NCBI GenBank assembly: GCA_903813345.2
Contig: CAIIXF020000010.1
Location: 28,544,425-28,608,424 of the forward strand
Length of the DNA stretch: 64,000 nucleotides
Direction: 5' to 3'
Origin: Owenia fusiformis
Taxonomy: Eukaryota > Annelida > Polychaeta > Sabellida > Oweniidae
Of this stretch, positions 46,385-57,344 are shown one piece after another. The stretch's first letter is position 1. Each line of letters starts with the position of its first letter. The notes under the pieces were generated by a model. It did no database searches, had not been told where the DNA came from, and saw only the letters and a list, made by a program, of their open reading frames with translations. The position numbers were made by a program, and so were the translations under genes.

Positions 46385-46467
46385 GTCAAATACAGTGAAG
46401 TACGCAACAAACAACAAAGGTGCCTGAACCGGGCATCGAATCCGTGACCTATGTATAATTGGTACAC
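46385..46467 (-). mobile_element. SINE remnant with B box
   Basis: On the minus strand GGTCACGGATTCGATGCCCG resembles a tRNA B box; the A box is not clear. It abuts the start of duplication block 3. Confidence 0.35.
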
Positions 46468-47037
46468 ATTCTACCGCTTAGTTATAGGGTTTGACTTGTA
46501 CCACAGCTTAGGACAAACTGAACGTGATTTGATAACCTGATGCAGATGTTTTAGTTGTTATTAAGTAACTTGTTTACAAAGATATAGACGCCATTGGTAC
46601 CATCATGATATGATTAGCAGGTGTACTATACAAAATTGTATTTTCAGATTTATATATTTCATATAAATTCATGATAAAATGGACAGGTGTTCCCCACATG
46701 TAGATTATTACTTTACTTCTTCTGCGGCTTCAATTTTGATATCGTTATATATTGGATTTGTCCCATCTGCCGATATTCATTCTTTTAAGTTGGCACCCGC
46801 AGATGTAAATAAATGAAATGGCGAAAGATCAGAGTCGGTAAAGGTACTGTTGTCTCCCAGTTGAATGTCATTTGATAGGTCCATATAAGGCTTTTATGAC
46901 CATGTAGGGAAAACCAAAGGAAGCCCCTGATACCAAGTAATACCAAACTATCATGTGAGATTCTTCTTCTGGATGGTGAACAACCAACACTTCCAAAAGT
47001 TAATTTTATTGTGATATCGGGGATATAAAGTCAGCAG
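46468..47037. repeat. Segmental duplication block 3, copy 2
   Basis: Matches 40064-40640. It ends 38 bp before the first recognised exon of the PAF-acetylhydrolase gene. Confidence 0.8.
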
Positions 47038-47075
47038 ACCTTTCTCAGAGCAAATCTTTACTTTTTCTGTTTCAG

Positions 47076-47165
47076 CACAATCGGTTTGTGGCACAGGGGA
47101 AGCGTCGTGAAGTAGAGGTGTTGTTCATTGGAGACTCTCTCGTTCAACAATTACAGTTCTCTCCA
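47076..47165 (+). CDS. PAFAH1B2: PAFAH1B exon with nucleophile Ser
   Basis: 90 nt, TTTCAG acceptor, GTAAGA donor. Encodes HNRFVAQGKRREVEVLFIGD then SLVQQLQFSP; GDS holds the catalytic serine. Confidence 0.9.
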
Positions 47166-50100
47166 GTAAGAAAAATTAGATTAATGTCATATAAACTGTA
47201 TGAAATAAGCTTTTAATAAAGATCTGTTGTTTAAAAGCATTTTGCTAGATTAATGTTTATAAGTTTATGTCAAAACTGAAGTGTGCAAAATGCAACCAGG
47301 CTCTGGGTAACTCTGGCTCTTATTGGTTGCAATTTGTTATTATATAGCCAATTAATTATATCAACAATTAGGAGTCTGGTTGCAGTTTACACAGACCCGC
47401 GAAGATTTGTAGACATATTGTTTAGAGTTCATGATGTAAAAGGCAAATTAAATAAATTATTATCTTTATTTGTTAAATTTTAGTGTCACTTCAATATATA
47501 AACTCCATCTTTATTTTATTGACCAACTGATTTTAGCTAACTAATAAAATAAAATCATTTTAGGATGCATGTCTGTACTATGGCCCACATATTGTTGGCC
47601 AATATGCTAGTTAAGTCGTGCTTTGTTAGCACTGCACCAAGGAGGGTTGGTAGCCATTATTCAAACTTGATCTACCTTTGCCTGGCATCGACCAATTTAG
47701 TCATAATATTTCTGTCCTTTTCATTTTGAGTATCTTGTACTTCTGGAGTATCTTGTCCATAGCGAGTATCTACACTACATATACAATGTACAAGTAATAT
47801 GATAATGTAATGACCCTTGGGCACGTCCGTCGGGAGCTGTAGTGTAACGAGACAGATACTAGACCCGAAAGGGAGTGTGCTAAATTCAATGCCCAGTGCG
47901 GGAATCAAACCCAGGACCTTCCGCTCTCGAGGCAGACGCTCTACTGATTTGGCCAAAGGGGCCAGCTACTACAGCCAAGACTGTAGTAGCGACTTGCTAT
48001 CAAAGGTCATTACAATAATATTTGAACTTCTTTGGCAATGCTAGTCCTCAATTCTAGTATTTGGGAAATATTGTTACCAAATTGCTCCGTTGCCAGGTAA
48101 TGGAAGATCGTGGCCTATAATCCTCTTTGGCTCAACACTGTTAAATTGTTACAATTTTCTTGCATGTTACTTAGGTGTTATCCAAACAAATGGAAAAAAA
48201 CAAACAAAAACCTGCACATAAATAATATATAACTTCTACACTCTCCTAGGTATGGGAAAATTTTTTTGTTCCCCTTCATTCAATCAACTTTGGAGTCGGA
48301 GGTGACGCAACTCATCATGTATTATGGCGTATACAGAATGGTGAACTAGATCATGTAACGTGCAAGGTATAGAGACAAGGATTGACCCGTAGAAATGTCA
48401 TTGTGCTCATATTTTAAAATCGCAAATATATTGTAAAAAAGAGGAATTAGCATGAATTAAAGCTGACAGGCTCGTAGTAAAGACTCTTAATTGTTTAGAA
48501 ATTCATGAAAATCAGACATTTCATTCAAATTTTTGACAAAAATCGCATGTAATAAGCATGAACAGACGGACATCTCAACCACGGAAAATATAAACATGAG
48601 CAAAATGACATATTGTAAGTAAGTTGGAGTAATCTGTTCTTTTGGAAAGGTGACAGGAAGTGTTGTAATCCTTGGGTGATTTCTGCGACTGACTATGTTC
48701 TTCATTTCTTTTCACAAAAGATCATTCCGTTAAATCATGCCAGTATTTTGTAATTTTGAAACAATCATGGGATTATTTTCACATAATTTGACTAAAACAA
48801 TAACATTTCCCTGATTAGATCTTTTTGGCAAAAGATGGTATGCTTTATTGGAATGGTCAAACAGAAGCATCTTCATCCACATTTAGATACCTTGATGAGT
48901 GATTGATTCATTAGTTGATTGGTTGATTGATTATTCAATCGATTGATTGATTGATTTACATTTAATAGTCTTACACCTTATCTCTGAATCCTCCCCTGCT
49001 ATTCCCTGAATAAGAATATGTAGCATTCATCAGGGCAAGGGTTTTACCAGAAGTAACAATGTTTTCTACTTTTACCACTCTAGTTGTTTTAACATTATGA
49101 TAAGTGGTTCAAAGGGAACACAAACTATTTTCAAACGCACTGTCTGTTCAGTAATAGTTTCTAATGTGTGTCCAAAGGTGCTTCCAAAATATTCTTAGCA
49201 AGAATTCAAAAACATTGATACATGTATACTGTAAAAAATCTTGAAGTTTGAGTATGTTTTCGTTCACTCAGTATGCACAACAATTGCATTCTAAGCAGTC
49301 TCTAAATTCCCATAACATTGCTGTCGTTGGTTTTGCATAGTTCAGTGAAAGAGTGAAGTAAAAAGTAAAAAGAATTATCGTATGATCTGTAAAATGAAGC
49401 CTTCTAATTGGTCAGTTCTTGTGCTGTACCAATCTGTATTGCTACTGAGATTGTCCGCATTGATCATCTCCGTCTCAATACAGAAAATATTGGTATGGAG
49501 GGGACATTCTCAGTAGCAATACAGAGGATCACACGATAAAAACGTTATAGAATGATTTGAAGTGCAATACAGGATATTTTCTGTCTCGATATTCTGTATT
49601 GGCACTCGACTTCGTCTCGTTCCAATACGGAATTTTCTCGAGCAGAATATATCCTGTATTGCACTTCAAATCATTCAATAACTTATATGATTGTTTTTGG
49701 GGATTGGGTTTTTTCACAGTATACATGCACAGTACTGTCTGAAACCAGTTATGATGTAACTTCTTTAATACGCCAATTATATTCAGAAAATAATTCCTTC
49801 ATTTGTATTTAACTTTAAGTTTCATATTCAAAAACTTTAATCAAAATGCTGGTTTCAGGTGATATTCTCATGTTTTTGATAGAAACTAAGATACTAACCT
49901 CAGTGGTCTCCCAGCATTAAAGCAAGTTGGCGCAGCACCCACCTGAGATTTTAAAAACAGGTTGCACTCACATGAAAATGAGAAGAATCATGAAAAATGG
50001 GCATATTCTGACCAATATTGGTCTGAATTGTGAAAATGAGAATTTTGCACTCACTTGAGAAAAATCCTAGGGAGAACACTTAAACTATGTATTGAGTCTA

Positions 50101-53100
50101 TATGGGGATAGCCAGGTAACAGGAAGGTGAAGCAACTACCTCAACAAAATGGTATAGGAAAGTAAGAAATTTGACATTTTTGCAATTGAACCTCTGAAAA
50201 TGAAGTCTAATGAGTGAAAGTACTAGTATAGTTCAAATTAGCCTCACCTATTAGATCCTGGCTACGCCCTTAGTTTATTTATCTAGTTTAGATATAGGTG
50301 GCGTCATAAGAACCTCATTCTGCTATCTGATTGGCCAACCCTCTTACCTCTGACCTTGACCTTAAAATTAACCCTTTCACCTACACACTGCAACCTTTAG
50401 GTCTGGGAGAAAATGTTTGTTCCTCTGCACTGTTTAAACTTTGGGATCGGGAAAGATGAAACCCAACATGTTTTATGGAGGTTACAAAACGGAGAGCTTG
50501 ATAGTTTGTCTCCTAAGGTACTGCTACTGCTTCTAAATACGATGTACAGAAAAATGTGTTATAGAGTGAGCAAGTTTTTACATTAATAAAGAGATGTTCA
50601 CATTAAGTGGTGCTCACATTAGGTGATTCACATTAAGTGGTGCTCACATTAGGTGGTGTTGACATTAAGAGATGTTTATATATAGAGGTGGACATGGGAG
50701 GCAGTGGACTATGTAAAATAAAATATGCCACTAGCTGTATTCACATGTATTGCTCTTTGTTATTTAAAAAAGTATTTATTCGTAGTATTTTGTTTACTGT
50801 AAATTTAATATAGATTTATTTAACTCATCAAGATTTGTGTTTAACCAGAGACATATAATAACATTATTTTCTGTCTTTGGTTCCTAATTGAAAATCTTTT
50901 AGAATTAACTTTTTATACTGAATGTTTTTGTAAGAAGATTTGTTGAGGTTGTTATTCGTAAACTGAAAATAAAGTGAAAAACAGTAGAATTTGTCAGTAA
51001 TAGAATAAAATACACTTTGCTTTTTATTATATAGAAATGTTAGGACATCAGTCACTTTATCAAATTTTAAAGAGAAAAACCTCCAAAATGCATGACTGGA
51101 AGGAAATTCTGTTTACTTTAATGTAGGGCCTAACCCTTTTCTAGAATATTCTTACATTGTAGGTAGTGGTGTTGCTAGTCGGTACAAACAATCACGATCA
51201 CAGTGCAGATCAGGTAGTTGAAGGAATATTGGCAATAGTTAACACAATTGAGGAAAAACAACCAGAGGCCCAAACAGTTGTTGTAGTAAGTAGTCACATG
51301 AGAACATAGTAAATGCTCACAAAGGAATGACTCGGATGCGAATAGGTAGTTACCAGTTTCACAGCCAGGTGGCTCCTTCGGGTCAGATAGCATGTAGAAA
51401 GTTCCCTTTAACTTAATAGTCATCTGTTTTGGTGGTTCAAATTCATATCACATATAAATATGACAATGATCAAGATAATGTATTGTGATTCAAAAATGAA
51501 GATAAAATATAAAACATTTGCCCTGGCGGATTCCAGCCTGCTCTGTTTGAAATCACTCAATTGTCCTTCTGTTTGAACATCTGTCTGTCTGTACATCTAT
51601 CCATCAACCATTTTCAGTTGAATGAAATTTGCTTGTCCTCAATCTTTTGCGTTCCTGTCCATTTGATGGCGCTCATACTACAGGGTGACCGGAAAAAAAG
51701 GAGACCATTGAAGTAATCAATTTCTCCTAAACTAGGAAGGTTTCAATACAAGCATTCAACTGGTTCAGGAGCTATGATCATTTACATAACATGCTCCAAA
51801 TAGGCACAATTGAGACCAACGCAGAGTTGGATTCATATGGCAAACTACCCTTACATGTTCTGCCCTCTATGGCATTATTATGGCATTACATATAGCAGTG
51901 ATTGCCTTCTTTAGGTCAACAATAGTCTGAGGGTTGTTTTGGTATAGATTGTCTTTCAAATATCCATACAAAAAGAAATCAGCAGGATTCAAGTCTAGGC
52001 TGTAATGGCAATGAAGGGTTATCTGACATGTGGTTCATCATCCTGTTGCCAAAGTGCTGATTTACCCAATCTTAAGAGTCACTTTAGGTATTGGGCATAG
52101 TGCCATGTTACTAAAACCACTATATGGCACAATTAAATCCCATATGGAAACCAAGGGCTGCCCAAAACCTCCTTAGGATGATACTGTAACTGAGTGGGAC
52201 CACTGAGTCAGAAGCCATAGGTCAGATAAGCTTCGTCTCCATACACCTCAAATTTGAATCCACCTGATTTCTTTTTGTGGGGCAATTTGAAAGACAATGT
52301 GTACCAAAACAATCCTGAGACAATTGCTGACCTAAAGGTGGCAATAAATGCTAAATGTAATGCCATAACAAGGTCGGAATATGTAAGGGTATTTGCCAAA
52401 TGTATCCAGCTCTGCGTTGGTCTCAATTGCGCCTATTTGGAGCATGTTATGTAAATGATCATAGCTCCTGAACCAGTTGACTGCTTGTATTGACACTTTC
52501 AGGAACAAATTTCCATAGAACTGTCCTGATGTATGCAAAATTGCATTGATGTCACTAGTCTATTTTAGGAGATATTGCCTATTTCAATGGTCTCCTTTTT
52601 TTCCGGTCACCCTGTACTAATTTATAACATAGGTCTTACTTTTGCCTTGTTAGAGTAATCAGCCGTTACTAAATGCAATTTTAATCATGTTTCACCTCGT
52701 ATGTTTTGAGGGACCTTTTATGATTTCTTTCCTGTTAGGTGTCAAAACAATTTTTACAATAAATTCTTCAGTTATAAGGCTACATTATCCAAGTCAATAT
52801 GAGTGAACACATCTTCATTAACCTTAATAGTTCAAAAGTCACTTTTCACGTAATACTAGAGTCCTAAATATAAGAAAAGTGAGATATTTCTATTTTCTAC
52901 TTACAGGGAATTCCACCTAGATGTCAAAACCCGGATAAATTACGTGAAAAAATCACCAAAATCAACCAATCACTAGCCAGTAAACTATCCAATGAGCCAC
53001 GAGCAGTGTTCGTCAATGTGGACGCAGGACTTTTTGTAAATTCTGATGGTGAAATAAGCCATAGAGACATGTATGATTATCTCCATTTTACTGCGCAAGG

Positions 53101-53206
53101 ATATCAAAAATTATGCGAACCAATTTTGGAGGAAGTTCAGAATTTGCTGAAAACTTTTGTCAAAGTAGAGAGTACGTCGTTTGATGAGGGTCGTGACCTT
53201 AACTAG
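47076..53206 (+). CDS. PAFAH1B2: PAF-acetylhydrolase 1B catalytic alpha subunit (5' exon missing)
   Basis: Exons 47076-47165, 48250-48366 and/or 50401-50517, 51163-51285, 52907-53206, all phase 0 with GT-AG borders. Together they give about 209 residues of the 230-residue family; the N-terminal exon (the ...GDGRWMSQ region) was not found. The product is an SGNH hydrolase that removes the acetyl group of platelet-activating factor and pairs with LIS1 in the cytosol. Catalytic Ser is in FIGDSLVQ, oxyanion residues in NFGVGGD and GTNNH, and Asp/His in DYLHF. The two 117-nt exons are homologous alternatives. Vertebrates have two paralogues (PAFAH1B2 and 1B3); I cannot say which is closer. AATAAA lies at 53485-53490. 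The last intron holds a mariner-derived palindrome. Confidence 0.9.
47755..47972 (-). mobile_element. tRNA-headed SINE
   Basis: Minus strand: TGGCCAAATCAGTAGAGCGT (A box), GGTCCTGGGTTTGATTCCCG (B box), then a body TTTAGCACACTCCCTTTCGG ... GGGTCATTACATTAT shared with 19390-19487. Lies in the first PAFAH1B intron. Confidence 0.7.
48250..48366 (+). CDS. PAFAH1B2: PAFAH1B alternative exon a
   Basis: 117 nt (39 codons), TCCTAG acceptor, GTATAG donor. Encodes VWENFFVPLHSINFGVGGDA then THHVLWRIQNGELDHVTCK. Keeps the GGD glycine that corresponds to the oxyanion-hole Gly74 of the mammalian enzyme. Confidence 0.85.
48890..48962. repeat. TTGA-type simple repeat
   Basis: Irregular run of TTGATTGATTGG/TTGATTGATT words in a PAFAH1B intron. 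Confidence 0.7.
49373..49686. mobile_element. Double-hairpin MITE, copy 2
   Basis: Same two hairpins as 45873-46186, only slightly diverged. Lies in the PAFAH1B intron between the two alternative exons. Confidence 0.7.
50401..50517 (+). CDS. PAFAH1B2: PAFAH1B alternative exon b
   Basis: 117 nt, TTTAG acceptor, GTACTG donor, same phase as exon a. Encodes VWEKMFVPLHCLNFGIGKDE then TQHVLWRLQNGELDSLSPK. The oxyanion-hole position is Lys (GKD) instead of Gly (GGD); the rest fits the family well (QHVLWRLQNGELD is closer to the vertebrate text than exon a). Confidence 0.85.
50588..50680. repeat. Minisatellite CACATTAAGTGGTGCT
   Basis: About five copies of an 18-20-bp unit (TTCACATTAAGTGGTGC / TCACATTAGGTGG) just after exon b. 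Confidence 0.7.
51163..51285 (+). CDS. PAFAH1B2: PAFAH1B exon with GTNNH motif
   Basis: 123 nt, TTGTAG acceptor, GTAAGT donor. Encodes VVVLLVGTNNHDHSADQVVE then GILAIVNTIEEKQPEAQTVV V. The Asn of GTNNH is an oxyanion-hole residue. Confidence 0.9.
51681..52614 (+). mobile_element. Mariner-derived palindromic element
   Basis: TIRs CAGGGTGACCGGAAAAAAAG, TA on both sides (51679-51680, 52615-52616). The right half encodes a mariner transposase C-terminus (NPPDFFLWGNLKDNVYQNNP, then ETIADLKVAI and LEHVM stop near 52454); the left half carries the same end region inverted. No DDE core remains. So the element is two facing copies of one transposon end. Confidence 0.8.
52907..53206 (+). CDS. PAFAH1B2: PAFAH1B last exon
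   Basis: 300 nt including TAG, TTACAG acceptor. Encodes GIPPRCQNPDKLREKITKIN, ... AGLFVNSDGEISHRDMYDYL then HFTAQGYQKL. The DYLH supplies the catalytic Asp and His. Confidence 0.92.
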   Translation, partial: GIPPRCQNPDKLREKITKINQSLASKLSNEPRAVFVNVDAGLFVNSDGEISHRDMYDYLHFTAQGYQKLCEPILEEVQNLLKTFVKVESTSFDEGRDLN

Positions 53207-53484
53207 AAAACCCTGGCTTTTCAGTCTGAATTCTGAGTATGAAAAGAGTGGATTGTAAGCCTGAAAATGCAAAGTGGGTATTTATTCTCCTGTTTTGATA
53301 GTCCAATGGATTGTAAGCCTGAAATGCGAAGCTCTCCTGTTTTGATAGTCCAACATATCCATTAATCAAGGAAACTTTCCCATAAAAATCCACGAAATGT
53401 GGTTAGTCTATTTCCAAGGTTAGAATACCTTAGTGGTTATGTTTTGAGATGAAAAGTAGAGAGGAAACGAGTGAAATATACTGA

Positions 53485-53490
53485 AATAAA
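53485..53490 (+). terminator. PAFAH1B2: Poly(A) signal of the PAFAH1B gene
   Basis: AATAAA about 280 nt after the stop codon. Confidence 0.5.
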
Positions 53491-53499
53491 GTAAACAAA

Positions 53500-54460
53500 G
53501 ATGTAAGCAACTCTCAAGTGTAAAGAAATGCCAGAAAATCTAGGTAGTTCATTCTAATTTAAGAGAGAAATTAGCTAAGTAGATGTGACAAGGCTGAGAC
53601 AGGACATCACCAGGAGAACACTTTTCATGTTAACACTATTCAAAAACTTAAATGAACAGATGATTGCCAGTTCAAGAATCTGTTCATGAACTATTCTTGA
53701 ATAGTTCAGGAGTAGTTCATGAACTGTTCTTTTCACCTGGGAGCAGAGATTAGCAAATGTGTGTATCCGTTTTGAGTTAAATATAGTAATTAGATAATAT
53801 CATAGATGCACGCAATATACCCAGGGATCACCTTAAAAGTAGGTTCTATTATTGTACTTTAAGGACAATTCTGTGCAAATATACGTCCCTTTTATAAGTT
53901 TGTCATCTGGAAGTCCCTGGCATCAGTGTTGAGGCCTGTTTGTATTGCTATTTAAAAAAATCACAAAATTTGTTGTAAGGTTCTGAACTATTGTAATATA
54001 AGGAGAAAAAGATTGAGACGTTAACAGGCAATCAAATAAATACTTCCAGTTCCCAAACTAATAGTGGGGAGTGTAATACTGTTTTTTATTATTATATGTA
54101 TACCTCAATATATAAGGGCACATTACAGTGTATATTACATGGATAGATAGTATGTGGCACAGGTCATATTTGAAATACAGTATAATGTAAGTCTAAAAGA
54201 GATGAATTACCATGGAATAGAATACAATATATTCTAAAGTGTATAGAAATGCAAGCAGTGTTGTAATTTTATCAAAGAAGGAGAAAAATGGAATGAATAT
54301 GATTCGAACATGACTGTATTCACACCTTATATAAACTGTCAACATTTCACCCGGGGTATATTCGCGAAGAATACCCCTGGTAATGTGTGACATAATAATG
54401 GCGGGTTGAAGTAATGGCGGACCATAATGAATGTTTGAAACATTTTGGTGAGTTTTCATG
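53500..54460. other. No gene recognised
   Basis: Only a small self-complementary patch with repeated GTTCATGAACT/AGTTCATGAAC words (about 53675-53730) was noticed. Confidence 0.4.
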
Positions 54461-54467
54461 TTCGAAT

Positions 54468-54612
54468 CGTAATATAGACCTCAGAGCAGGGATAATATTG
54501 TCGAATACATCCCTAAGGGCGAGGCACCAAAGCTTTCTAACCCCTCACTCCCTTTGGTCGTTTGGCCTAGCCCTGCGGGGTGTATTCGTCAATATTACCC
54601 CTGCTCTTCGGT
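54468..54612. mobile_element. Short hairpin MITE
   Basis: AATATAGACCTCAGAGCAGG with TAATATTGTCGAATACATCC at the left is inverted at the right (CGTCAATATTACCCCTGCTC, TTCGGTCTATATT). Arms about 60 bp. Confidence 0.65.
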
Positions 54613-54619
54613 CTATATT

Positions 54620-55840
54620 TCTCAAATAGGAGTGTCTGACCTATTAAACCTTGAAACATAAATGATACCAATGGTGTTCAAAAACAGCTTTGCTTTAAAT
54701 ATTGCCAAATACTAAAAACTGATATATACACTGTATGTGTGAGCTAGGTCATCATAATATGTTTGTCATCTGTGGCAAACATACATATTTATTATTATGA
54801 AAATGTTTTTTGTTTTGAACTATAAGTTTGAAGTTTAGTGTATGCAATCATGGTGAAGAAATTATTTCAAGTAAGTCCTTGAAATATTTATCTTACTAAT
54901 CTTTTATCAATTATTTGGTATGAAATATAAGTACCAAAGTGGCACTAAATTCTCTTGGTACCATATTGTATGTAAATTTCTCTGTAAAAATATTATATAA
55001 ATTGACTTTGAGCATGACCTCCACTAAAATTACGCAACAACAGTTTACTCACTTTAGTCCAGCACACAGACCCAACAAATGACTCAACTAATCTCTTTAT
55101 ATGACCCATTTTGTTAGATAGTTTGCCCTTTTTATGGGTCTGTGGGCTAGACTGATTTCAAATTTTAATGATTTCAAATGTTATGATTGTTTGATATAAA
55201 ATATCTTAGAATTAAACACTTTTGTTTAACTGTATTATACTTGTAGTATTCTTACGGCAACACAGTCAAGGGCATAGTCATATAATTGTTGAGGCAAATT
55301 GGTGAGGCAAATTTAAATAGGTGAGGCAAATGTGGTCAATGGGTTTTCTTGTTGAGGCAATTGCCTCATCTACCTCATCTCTGATTCTGCCTTTATCATA
55401 GAGAAGTAATTATTGTCATACAGTATAACTGTTTTAGTGATACACTACTAATCATAATTATTCATATTCGTTTATTTGCTTGTTGAAATCTTGTTTAACA
55501 AGATGTTTAACAAGATTTGTTGAGGCTGAACCATTCATTCATTCATTCAGTCGCTGAATTATTTTCTTAAAAGAACCTTGTAAAATCAAGATCTACCAAA
55601 TACAATTTTTTTTAAATTTATCTTTACAGCTGATCAAGTCTTTCCCAGCCAGCAAGATATGGATGTGGGTGTTTAGTTTGTTAGAAATGCTAACAAAAAG
55701 CCAAAAATTTAATTGCCATGCTAATAGATAAAAGATTGTAAATCTTGACTGTGAAGCACTTTAAATTGCTCATATTTATTTTGTCAACTGCTTTGTAGTA
55801 CATGTATATTATTATTGTGATAAAAATGATATGGTATACT
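54620..55840. other. No gene recognised
   Basis: AT-rich; a GTGAGGCAAATTTAAATAG / GTGAGGCAAATGTGG pair near 55300-55350 is the only repeat seen. Confidence 0.4.
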
Positions 55841-55844
55841 GTCA

Positions 55845-57283
55845 AATAAAACCAATCTAATCTGAATATATATTATGTGGAAATAATTTCATTGGCTGAT
55901 GTTCATTTGGAGGTATTTTATTTAAAATGGGAATTAAGAAGAAGAGAAGAATTCACAATAAGATCTTCAGAAGGATGTTTTTCAGAAAGACATTCCATTT
56001 ATAGAGACTTTCCATTATTGATTTAGAAGAGTTTGTTTTTTAGAAAACGTTCATTATTTTAACTATCAGACTAACACTTCCTACTTTTGTAAGCACAAAT
56101 AAAACCTTTGTATTTTGTTTGAAATTACAAATTTAGTATTTGTAAATAATGAGGTTATGCATATTAACTAGTGCATATCGAGGTAAAATATAATGAGGTA
56201 ATACATAATAATTTAGGAAATGCATGATTTGCAATTTATGTCTAGTAAAACATAATGAATCAAAAATAATGAGGGAAAAAATAAAATGAGGTGAAACAAA
56301 AAGGAGGTAAAGTATAATAATAAGGTAAAAGATAAAGTCGGAATAGTGCAATGCAGTTACAATTTAAAAATGTCTGAATCAACATTTTTGTAAAATTGAG
56401 ATGAATGACACATTTAACAAATTGACTGTAATATAGTTATATAGTTATGCATTTTAAACAATTTCAGTTTGATTATCATGATATATTTAATTTTAATAGA
56501 GCAATTACGTGTCTCTAGAAAAACATGAAAAGACAAATGATCTTGTTATTAGCCTAGGGTATCCTTTTTTATTTTATTTTTTTTATAATTGTTTTATTTC
56601 TTTATTACACAGTTTATGACAATGTTAGTTACAAATATTGGTGACAAATCACTATAAGCTAGCATTATGAGTTCAGTCTAAATATAAAAAAGAAGATCGA
56701 GTTCTTTTTATGCTTTTTATTTATGGGGCAATTCAGCCCTTGATATTGAGCTTATCCGCTTTGGTATATAATGTTTACATGTACTTGCATTGTGCATGCT
56801 GTAATTATTATTAAATGCAATGCATTTGTAAAATACAATGCATTTGTAAAATGAAAGCATTTATAAAATGCAATGCATTTGTAAAATGCAATGTATTTTT
56901 ATAAAATGCAATGTACTTATAAGATACAATTTACTAAATGCAATGTACAGATTATAGCTTAGAGCAATATACAAGTACTGAGCTAGTGGACTTGTTTTGT
57001 GCAATGTACTTGCTTAGTGTACTTGTATATAGTGCAATAATCATAAGCGATCTTTTTTTGCCAATCATACTTTATTGAAATATCTTGATAACAGCTGCTG
57101 TAAATGTTATGTATAGTGTCAACTTATTGTATAGCATAAGTTTATTGTATAGCCTCAAGTTATTGTGTAACCTCAGATTATTGTATAGCATCAAACTATG
57201 GTAATAAAAATTGTAATACACACCTAGACATATTTATTTGTTTCCAGTTCATTTCTTGGTAAATTAATTAAATATTTAAGAAG
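55845..57283 (+). repeat. AT-rich tandem duplication, copy 1 (empty site)
   Basis: Matches 57345-60055 apart from the 1.4-kb insertion there and some extra microsatellite units here. Includes GCAATGCATTTGTAAAAT and TATTGTATAGCCTCAAG tandem stretches (56810-57200). Confidence 0.8.
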
Positions 57284-57344
57284 AATGTAAAATGGCATAT
57301 TTCTATGGTAAAAAATTAATCAGTATCACTTCTCATTTATTATT

